Source of the DNA: Nostoc sp. NIES-3756
Lineage (GTDB): Bacteria; Cyanobacteriota; Cyanobacteriia; Cyanobacteriales; Nostocaceae
Assembly (NCBI RefSeq): GCF_001548375.1
Contig: NZ_AP017295.1
Span: 4,870,501-4,934,500, forward strand
Length of the DNA stretch: 64,000 nt
Direction of reading: 5' to 3'
Shown here: positions 18,701-25,400 of the stretch, piece after piece
How the letters are laid out: every line of letters starts with the position of its first letter
Position numbering within the stretch: position 1 is the stretch's first letter
The notes under the pieces: model-generated
What the model was told of the DNA's origin: nothing
What the model saw: only the letters and a program-made list of their open reading frames with translations
Databases searched by the model: none
Translations under genes and position numbers: made by a program

Positions 18701-18834
18701 GGCGGTGCAAAAGGTGGTAGTACATCTAACGGCATTTGGGGAATGATATATAATGTCCATAATGTAGCGATCGCCGTAGCTAATACCACAAGCCAGCGTC
18801 TGTCAATTACCCACCTGACAATGTTATTGAGCAT
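15709..18834 (-). CDS. CusA/CzcA-family RND heavy-metal efflux pump
   Basis: A 1041-residue inner-membrane proton antiporter of the HME-RND class with 12 predicted membrane helices and two large periplasmic loops. Typical sequences are VIDRRWLV..PLDVLPPFAPP at the N-terminus, RMDEVLSGVRSAIAVKIFG in the pore domain, and AIGTAIDDAIVYGEN in TM4. The TM4 motif keeps one proton-relay Asp and the Glu-Asn and has an extra neighbouring Asp. It has Ala where CzcA has its first Asp, so it is closer to CusA here. The metal (Cu, Ag, Ni, Co, Zn) cannot be read from the sequence. It forms the pump with the adaptor encoded directly upstream (18871-20511). Confidence 0.93.
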   Translation of the reverse strand: MLNNIVRWVIDRRWLVVLATAIATLWTLYIIPQMPLDVLPPFAPPQVEIQTEAPGLAPEEVESLVTLPIESAINGTPGVTAVRSSSAAGISAVRVVFNWGTEIYQARQLVTERLQQATSKLPPGVETPQISPTTSPVGLVVQYAFTVESDNNIDLMEARRIVDWQVTNRLLAIPGVSQVIVFGGDARQYQVLVDPGKLAAFNVSLEQVTNATKSANGNAPGGYLITADTEKLIRGIGRIESIEDLQKSTITARNGVPIRLQDVAEVKIGGAIKRGDGSFNGKPAIILMVNKQPLADTPTVSRAVEAAMQSIKAALPPGIKVTTTFRQDSYIDSSVQNVRSSLIQGSIIAAIILIPFLMNWRTLAVCLLDFFLTLLFGLLALSWLGIGLNTMTLGGLAVAIGTAIDDAIVYGENTYRRLRENKTSPNPAPPLEVIFAGSEEVRESLIGATIIGIIVFSPIFTLPGVEGRIFTPMGIAYLVVVVISSLESLLVSPALCAILLPNVKVTKREPLLARLCKTIYSYCLNFSFRNSLLIIGVVLALTVAAIAVIPSFGRAFLPEFQEQTMVNTLTLYPGVSLEATTKAGYVVEDALKNDKRFKFIQTRAGRAEGDADAAGVNIAHVDIELSQEGMKDRQKTLEKLRQEFDKIPGAAPNVGGFISHRMDEVLSGVRSAIAVKIFGSDLAQLRQIGEQVEAQMKTIDGVVDLLLEPQIPIPQIQIKFDRDAASRYGLSVGDISSVIETALNGQVVSQVLENQQSFDLLVWLKPEARQNLANIRDLLIDTPNGQKIPLGNVAIIDNGTGPNTINRENVSRLIVVSANAKGRDLRSIVNEIEAKVKSNVQVPTGYFIQYAGQFAAEERATQNILVFSAIAFLAITVLMYLSVKSIPSTIMIMINLPIGLVGGVIAVALTGGVISVASLVGFVSLFGVATRNGLLLVDNYNSKFAQGMPLKEVIVKGSMERLNAILMTALTSALGLAPMVLQGGPGQELLQPLSIVVFGGLFTSTAITLVVLPALYAKFGKHLFPDNTENQDKEDKFLLHM

Positions 18835-18870
18835 TTTATATCAATTCAAAAAGTAGATATATTAACTTAC

Positions 18871-20511
18871 TTAAATATGCTTATCTGGTTGATTAGCTAT
18901 CTGTCTGTGATTATCAATATAAGTTTCTTTATCATCCTTAAAATCATCATATTGAGGATGATTAACTGATAGAAAACGCTGATTTATGCGACGACTTGAC
19001 CAAAAACTACCTGCTGCAAAAGCAACACCAACAAGTCCTATTCCTCCTGCTGCCACTAACCATAAAGGAATGGGTAAATTTGTTGTTTCTTGATTTACAG
19101 CGAGAACTGGCTTTTTCTCCTCAGATGTATATTTGCTACCGCCTCGCAATGATTGAGCATAAAGTTGTGGTGCGCGTTGAGTCACAATCATATCTCCCTC
19201 AAACAAACCACTTTTGACCTCAACCATATTTTCTGAGGTTTGTCCAAGAGTAACTTCCACAGATTGAAAAGCATTGCCATTTTGCAGATATACCAGTTTT
19301 TTACCATTAGCCTCAACTACGGCTGAGGTAGGAATAGCCAAAATAGCTGCTGATGTTTGGTTGGTTAAAACTTCCAGTTCTGCAAACATTCCCGGTTTGA
19401 GTTGTCCGCCAGAGTTATTTACCTGGGCTTGTACGGGAATAACTTGTGTTTCTCCTGCTACCGATGTGCCAATGCGTGAAATTCTGCCTGAAAAGGTGCA
19501 ATCGCGTAGACTCGCTACTCTTAAAATAATTCTTTGACCAATTTTAACTTTGCTTAAATCTTTTTCATAAATGTTAGCTGTAGCAAATAGCCGACTATCA
19601 TTCACAATTGTCATCAATTTGCCGCCAGCATCATTAAAAGTTTGACCGATAGTAACTTCCCTATCAGCAACCTTACCAGAGATAGGTGCAGTGATTGTGA
19701 CTAATCCTTTAGCATTGGCAACGCTTCCCAGTTGAGCGAGTCGAGTTTGATAGATATTATTACTGCGGTTAATATTTGATTTGGCTAACTCAACTGCTGC
19801 TTGAGCGCGTTTGAGGTGATTTTCTGCCTCAATTACATCCCTACGACTGTTGGCTTTGGTGAGTTCGGCTTTTGCTTGTGCTAATTGAGTCTGCGATTCT
19901 AAAGCACTGCGTCGAGGTAAAGCGCCAGTATCAGCTAACTGCTGATCTTTGGTGTACTTTTCCTGAGCATAGTCAACTTGACTTTGTGCTTGGGCTATTT
20001 CCGAGGCGGCTATTTGTTGGTATCTTTGGTAATTTTGTTGAGCTAGTCTTAAATCAGCTTGGGCTTGTTGTAAATCAGCTTGAGCTTGTGCTAATTTTTC
20101 CTGAGATTCTACGCGCAATGTCACTAAGTCAGGGCTGGTAACTACCGCCAAGGGTTGACCTTTCGTTACTGATGCACCTGGTTCTACCAGTAATTCCACT
20201 ACCTTCGCTCCTGGAATTGGGGTAGTTACTTCTACTTGTTGACTAGGTAGAGTTTCAATTTGCCCAGTAGTTTTGATACCCACAGCTAACTGTTGACGTT
20301 GCACAGGCTCAACTTTAATTCCCAGCCGTTTGGCTGTGCTTTCATCAACCTGGATCGCATTATTGGTTTGAGCAGTTTCATCTTGGTGAAACTCGTTACC
20401 ATGTCCGGCATGAGCTAGAACAACTGGAATATTATCAAATAAAATTAGGCTAACAAGTAAACTAGAAACACAATGTGCTGTAAATGTTGGGAAACGCTCT
20501 GAGTTAAACAT
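18871..20511 (-). CDS. Periplasmic adaptor (HlyD/CusB-like) of the efflux pump
   Basis: Membrane fusion protein linking the RND pump to an outer-membrane channel. A signal region is followed by HAGHGNEFHQDE, a His-rich possible metal site. Next are a lipoyl-like half motif (VVELLVEPGASVTKGQPLAVV), a long alpha-hairpin rich in Ala/Gln (about 150-270), the second lipoyl half (VTITAPISGKVADREVTIG) and beta-barrel domains. Near the C-terminus there is a membrane helix (about 485-507) and a short charged tail, which is unusual for the family. A TTG start at 20562 is possible; ATG 20511 is preferred. No TolC-type gene lies nearby, so the outer-membrane channel must be encoded elsewhere. Confidence 0.88.
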   Translation of the reverse strand: MFNSERFPTFTAHCVSSLLVSLILFDNIPVVLAHAGHGNEFHQDETAQTNNAIQVDESTAKRLGIKVEPVQRQQLAVGIKTTGQIETLPSQQVEVTTPIPGAKVVELLVEPGASVTKGQPLAVVTSPDLVTLRVESQEKLAQAQADLQQAQADLRLAQQNYQRYQQIAASEIAQAQSQVDYAQEKYTKDQQLADTGALPRRSALESQTQLAQAKAELTKANSRRDVIEAENHLKRAQAAVELAKSNINRSNNIYQTRLAQLGSVANAKGLVTITAPISGKVADREVTIGQTFNDAGGKLMTIVNDSRLFATANIYEKDLSKVKIGQRIILRVASLRDCTFSGRISRIGTSVAGETQVIPVQAQVNNSGGQLKPGMFAELEVLTNQTSAAILAIPTSAVVEANGKKLVYLQNGNAFQSVEVTLGQTSENMVEVKSGLFEGDMIVTQRAPQLYAQSLRGGSKYTSEEKKPVLAVNQETTNLPIPLWLVAAGGIGLVGVAFAAGSFWSSRRINQRFLSVNHPQYDDFKDDKETYIDNHRQIANQPDKHI

Positions 20512-20651
20512 CGCGCCTGTAAAGTCCTTAATTATGGGACAACTAGGAAAAAGTGCTTTCAAGTTGAATGCACTCTTAACATTAGTGTTTCATTTACAGA
20601 TGAAATCAGGATGAAATCGAGTTTTATTGTGCGTATAAGTTGCCAATCTTC

Positions 20652-20852
20652 TTAATCCGCATCTGATATAACCTCCCCAACCTCAAAAGTTTGCCCTGCT
20701 ATAGTCACTTGGTCTGTTGCTACTAATTTGCGTCCGCGTCGAGTTTCGACTGCACCGTTGACTTTGACATCACCATCAAGAATCATCAGCTTGGCTTGTC
20801 CACCTGTCGGCGCTATACCTATTAACTTCAAAAATTGGTCGAGCTTAATCAT
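20652..20852 (-). CDS. S4-domain RNA-binding protein
   Basis: A 66-residue single S4 domain (MIKLDQFLKLIGIAPTGGQAKLMILDGDVKVNGAVETRRGRKL), like the YaaA/YbcJ group that binds structured RNA. Full length for this class. TTG at 20873 would add seven residues; ATG 20852 is the better start. Single gene. Confidence 0.9.
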   Translation of the reverse strand: MIKLDQFLKLIGIAPTGGQAKLMILDGDVKVNGAVETRRGRKLVATDQVTIAGQTFEVGEVISDAD

Positions 20853-21211
20853 GCTGGAATTTATACTGGTCAATGACTTAATTTTATCTATAGTAGGGAT
20901 GGGATAGGGTCATAGGTAATAGCTAATGGGTAATTGTTTTGAGCCATTACCGATTACCAGCCCCCACGATATGATAAATGTTTAAGCGAACTTGATATAA
21001 AAAGACTAAAGGCGATCGCATGGCAGTTGCGCGGTCGTGGCTTGGATAGAAAGATAGAAGTAAAAAGTCACTTTTATAAAGGGCGTTGACACCCTCTGTT
21101 TTTTTATGTATCTTCAAAGTATATACGTCAGACAAAGATTATTGAAAAGGTTTTGCTGCAGAAACAAAAAATCGGGCGTGTATATCGCTAATGAAGCGTT
21201 GGGAGAAGATG
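20853..21211. other. Intergenic region with an imperfect hairpin
   Basis: This 359-bp region has no convincing ORF. It holds an imperfect inverted repeat (20915-20929 with 20944-20958, 12 of 15 pairs) and one HIP1 site (about 21014-21020). No promoter boxes can be assigned with confidence. Confidence 0.5.
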
Positions 21212-21454
21212 ATGACAGCATTTGTTGCTAAATGGGGAAACAGTTTAGCTGTTAGGATTCCTAGATCGATAGCTGAACAAGCACAAGTAACTGAAGGGAC
21301 AAACATAAATTTTAGTGTCGAAGGTAACAGTATAGTAATTACACCAAAGAGACGAAAAAAATATACGCTTGATGAGTTACTTGAAGGGATGACCCCTGAT
21401 AATTTTCATCCAGAATTTGAAACAGGTGACGCTGTGGGGAATGAAGCTTGGTAG
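21212..21454 (+). CDS. mazE: MazE-type antitoxin (AbrB fold)
   Basis: An 80-residue AbrB/SpoVT-like protein: FVAKWGNSLAVRIPRSIAEQAQVTEG is the swapped-hairpin DNA-binding domain, and IVITPKRRKKYTLDELLEGM leads to a disordered acidic tail (EFETGDAVGNEAW) that would bind the toxin. The frame extends to 21191, but GGGAG at 21201-21205 fits ATG 21212 (or 21209). It overlaps the toxin gene by 7 bases, as in typical TA operons, and probably represses its own promoter. Confidence 0.92.
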   Translation: MTAFVAKWGNSLAVRIPRSIAEQAQVTEGTNINFSVEGNSIVITPKRRKKYTLDELLEGMTPDNFHPEFETGDAVGNEAW

Positions 21455-21894
21455 TAAAGCCGCCTTACTTTCCCAATAGAGGAGACATTGTTAAATTAGA
21501 GTTTGGATCTGCACAACAGTTCACTGCTGAATCAATTCAACGTGTATTAACACTTCGTAATTCTGGAATGTCATTTGATGATATTGCCATAACACTAAAT
21601 AACGAGCTACAACAACAAGGGCGTGAGCAAACTGGCTATCGCCCTGTTCTTGTTATATCTCCAATTAAGTACAATCAAATGGCTTCTTTAGTTTTAGCTT
21701 GTCCTATAACTACTAACCCAAAGGGGCTTAAGTTTGAAGTTCCCCTTGTTGAAGGAATGAAAACAAAAGGGGTTGTGTTAGCAGATCAAATTAAAACACT
21801 AGATTGGAAAGCTAGAAAAGTAAAATTTGTTGAAAGTGTAACAGAAGATTTAATAGAAGAAGTACAAGCAAAACTCGAAACATTAATTTTATAG
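21448..21894 (+). CDS. mazF: MazF/PemK-family toxin with an inserted segment
   Basis: Probable mRNA-cleaving endoribonuclease. Core motifs are PNRGDIV (residues 9-15), EQTGYRPVLVIS (60-71; R65 catalytic), LACPITTNPKG (Thr88/89) and LADQIKTLDW (111-120). Usual MazF proteins are about 110-120 residues and join the first two motifs by a short loop. Here about 38 extra residues (about 20-57) intervene, containing a helix-turn-helix-like stretch (RVLTLRNSGMSFDDIAITLN). Translation appears to start at TTG 21448, overlapping mazE. Family assignment is firm; the role of the insert is unknown. Confidence 0.88.
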   Translation: MVVKPPYFPNRGDIVKLEFGSAQQFTAESIQRVLTLRNSGMSFDDIAITLNNELQQQGREQTGYRPVLVISPIKYNQMASLVLACPITTNPKGLKFEVPLVEGMKTKGVVLADQIKTLDWKARKVKFVESVTEDLIEEVQAKLETLIL

Positions 21895-21979
21895 AAAAAC
21901 AACATACGATGATTCTGTGATTGTTTTGGTAAACGCGATCGCTCATTGGGTTAATTACGAATTACGAATTGGTATAACT

Positions 21980-22372
21980 TCATGTTTGTCCACTTTCCAA
22001 ACTCCAACCGAGGGCTGTAGCCACTTGTCCAGCAAGTTCTAGGGGGTTAAAAGGTTTAGCGATCGCAGTTACCATTCCCAATTTTGAGTAGCGGCGACGG
22101 TCTGAAGCTTGAATTTTAGCTGTTAATAATATTACAGGTATATCTTTTGTCAGAGGATTGGCTTGCAGTTTCTCAAAAGTAGCAATACCATCCATATCTG
22201 GCATCATTACATCTAATAAAATTGCATCTGGTTGATCACTCTCGGCTTTATTTATACCTTCCTGTCCTGAACTAGCTGTAACAACTTGCCAACCCGCCAC
22301 AGTTTCCAAGCAAATCTTCGCAACTTCTTGGATATACTGCTCGTTATCAACTACTAGAATCCGTTTGTTCAT
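21980..22372 (-). CDS. Stand-alone response regulator receiver
   Basis: A 130-residue receiver domain only: acidic pocket VVDNE, phospho-acceptor D54 (ILLDVMMPDMDG), Thr84 and K106. The usual second acidic residue is retained as Asn-Glu (D9-N10-E11). It has no output domain and probably acts as a phosphate shuttle or CheY-like switch. It follows the hybrid kinase gene on the same strand after 95 bp, so it is a likely partner. Confidence 0.9.
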   Translation of the reverse strand: MNKRILVVDNEQYIQEVAKICLETVAGWQVVTASSGQEGINKAESDQPDAILLDVMMPDMDGIATFEKLQANPLTKDIPVILLTAKIQASDRRRYSKLGMVTAIAKPFNPLELAGQVATALGWSLESGQT

Positions 22373-22373
22373 A

Positions 22374-22408
22374 GTTATTAGTCATTAGTCCATAGTCAAC
22401 AGTCCACA
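22374..22408. repeat. Heptamer repeat array
   Basis: Five heptamers (gttatta, gtcatta, gtccata, gtcaaca, gtccaca) lie directly upstream of the receiver gene start, in the place of its ribosome binding site and leader. A pyrimidine-rich ctccctcat-type tandem follows to about 22475. Confidence 0.75.
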
Positions 22409-22467
22409 GTCAAACGCTATTCTCCCTCATCTCCCTCATCTTCCTCATCTCCTCCACTTTCTACTCC

Positions 22468-25400
22468 CTACTCCCTCACATGGGTAATTCGCTGAAGTAG
22501 TTCGATGACTCGTTGCTCAAATTCTTGGGTTGTTAACCGCCCTTTGGTTAAAAATTCTGTGTGTCCTAACTTTAAACGCTTGCGTTCTGATTCCTCCAAA
22601 TCTTTTGCCGAGTAAACTACTACGGGAACTTTGCAAAGGCGATTATGTTTTTGTAACCAATCTACCACTGCAAAGCCATCGGTTTCTGGCAAGATTAAAT
22701 CGAGAATGAGTAAGTCGGGATTGACTTCTTGGCTGAGATGAATGGCTTCTCGTCCGGTTTTGGCCATGAAGGTTTCGATATCGTGTCTTTCAAATAAAGT
22801 AACCAATAGTTCGGCTAAATCTGCGTCGTCTTCCACAATTAATATACGGACTCGCTTGGAAGATTTAGCGTAGGCGTAGCCCGTCGTAGACATCGCTTCT
22901 CGCAAAGATTGTAAGAGATAGCTTTCTTGTACTGGTTTACTTACCCAATCGACAAAATCGCTACTAGGTGGAGCCTTGTCTGTGGGTTTGTAGACGCTGC
23001 AAATCACTATGGGGATATCTTTGGTTTGAGTACTTTCTTTGAGCATTGCCATTGTTTCCCAACCATTCAGCCCTGGCATGAGCAAATCTAGTACAATCAC
23101 ATCTGGGTGTTGAGTTGATGCTAAGGCGATCGCTTCTTGTCCTGTGGCTACTGTTACTACTCGATATCCCCCTTGTTCTAAGAGCGTCTGTAATTCTGTA
23201 CGGATCACAGGATCATCATCACAGACTAGAACTAGAGGGGAGTGGGGAGTGGTGGTTTGGCTATGCGGTAATCGAGCGCAGTCGAGATTCATCAACCCGG
23301 AATCGGGAGATTCGAGAATTTCTGGGTTTTGGGGTATAGGCAATATTGGTAAAGTAAAGTAAAACGTACTACCTTCACCTAAGACACTTTCCGCCCAGAT
23401 GCGTCCGCCGTGCTGCTGTACAATACTTTGGCAAATAGCTAAACCTAAACCAGTACCCTCATGATTGCGTGAATCAGAAGAATCCACCTGTTGAAAGCGC
23501 TCAAAAATACTATCGAGTTTGTCGACGGGGATACCCCGTCCGTTATCCCTCACTGTTAGCAATAGTTCATCACCGTATTGTTGCGCTACTAGCCAAACTG
23601 TTTTCTCTGGAGTCGAGAATTTAATCGCATTACTCAGCAGATTAGTTAAAGTCTGCACAATTCTATCTGGATCAACCCATAATTGAATCGATGGGCTGGA
23701 AATTGATAACTTCACCCCTGCTTTATTCGCTAAAGGCTGCATAATACTAACAGCCGATTCAATCAAGTCAGTAAGGTCGCAGGTTTCCCGCTCCATTTTC
23801 ACCCTACCAGACTCGATACGTTCAATATCCAGGATATCGTTAATCAGCCGTACTAGGCGTTCCGTACTATCAGTAGCAATTTGTAGCAAACGTTTTCCCT
23901 GTTCTGAGTCTGCTGGTAATAAACCACTAGTAAGCATCCCCAAGGAACCATGAATTGAGGTTAAAGGTGTACGCAGTTCATGGCTGACAACAGAGACAAA
24001 CTCATCTTTCATCCGCTCAATTTGTTTGCGCTCAGTTACATCACGTAAAATTACCGTATAAAATACTTCTTGGTCTAATTTGAATTTAGAAATAGAAGCC
24101 TCAGCCGGAAATTCTGTTCCATCTTTGCGACAACCAAATATCTCTCGCCGTTCTCCCATCCGTCGCGCCAAACTGGGAGCTTGTCCAAATTCGCCGACGT
24201 GCTGACGATGCGCCTGAGCAAAACGTTGGGGGATGAGTGTATCTAGGCGCTGTCCGATAATTTCTTCGGCGGAGTAACCAAAAATTTTCTCTGCGCCTTG
24301 ATTAAAAAGGGTGATACATTGGTTACTATCAATAGAAATAATGGCATCATCGGCAATATCTAAAATTCGCGCTAGTCGTACTTGGGAGATGCGTAGTGCT
24401 TCCTCAATTTGTCGGCGTTCATCAAGTTGTGAGTGCAACTGGCGATTAACATTGACTAACTCAGCCGTCCGTTCTGCCACTCTCAACTCTAGTTCGTTAT
24501 TGACTTTTTGTAGAGTAGCTTCTATGTGCTTGCGGGAAGTGACATCTCTGACTATACCCAACATCCGCACCGCTTCGCCTGTATCGTTGTAATAGAGTTT
24601 GCCTGTTCCCTCAATCCAGTGAATACTGCCATCTGGCCAGATGATGCGAAACTCATGGTTATAATCGGTTTTTTGCTGACACGCATATTTAGTAACCTGC
24701 TCCACATCTTCCCTATCTTCAGGATGAATAAAACCTTGAAAGGCTTGATAAGAACCATCAAATTTTCCTGGTTCTATACCAAATAATCGGGCGTGACCTT
24801 CAGACCAGATAATTTTGTTAGTAACTAAATTCCAGTCCCAAATACCTAAGTTAACTGATTCTAGAGTTAGGGATAAACGTTCTTCACTTTCTCTGAGTGC
24901 TGCTTCGGCTAGTTGGCGATCGCGCTGATTGCGTAATGCTACTATGCCATAAGCCACATCTGCCGTCAGTTCTTCCAACAGCTTGACCTCATCTGCATCA
25001 AAAGCATTGGCTTCAGCAGCATATATATTCAACGCACCAAAAACTTGATCATTATCTATTAAAGGCAAAGCAATCGATGATGCGTAACCCCGCCTACTAG
25101 CTTGACAGCGCCAAACTTCATATCTGGCATCAGTCTCAATATTTTGGATAATAGCAGTTTGTCCTGTACGAATTGCCGTTCCCGTCGGCCCTTGACCGCG
25201 AATCGTATCTGCCCAGGTAAGATTGAGGGATTGCAGATATCCCTCCTCATAACCAGCTTGAGCCACTGGACGGATACTTTTCTGGGCATCATTTTCACCA
25301 AAAGCCACCCAAGCCATGCGATAGTTACCAACATCCACTAGAATTTGGCAGACTTTATGTAATAATTCGCTCTCGTCTTGAGTACGCACTAGCAATTGGT

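Noticed and set aside
20947..21135. Minus-strand 62-residue ORF before mazE
   Set aside because: It spans repeats and a HIP1 site and has no recognisable domain or initiation signal.
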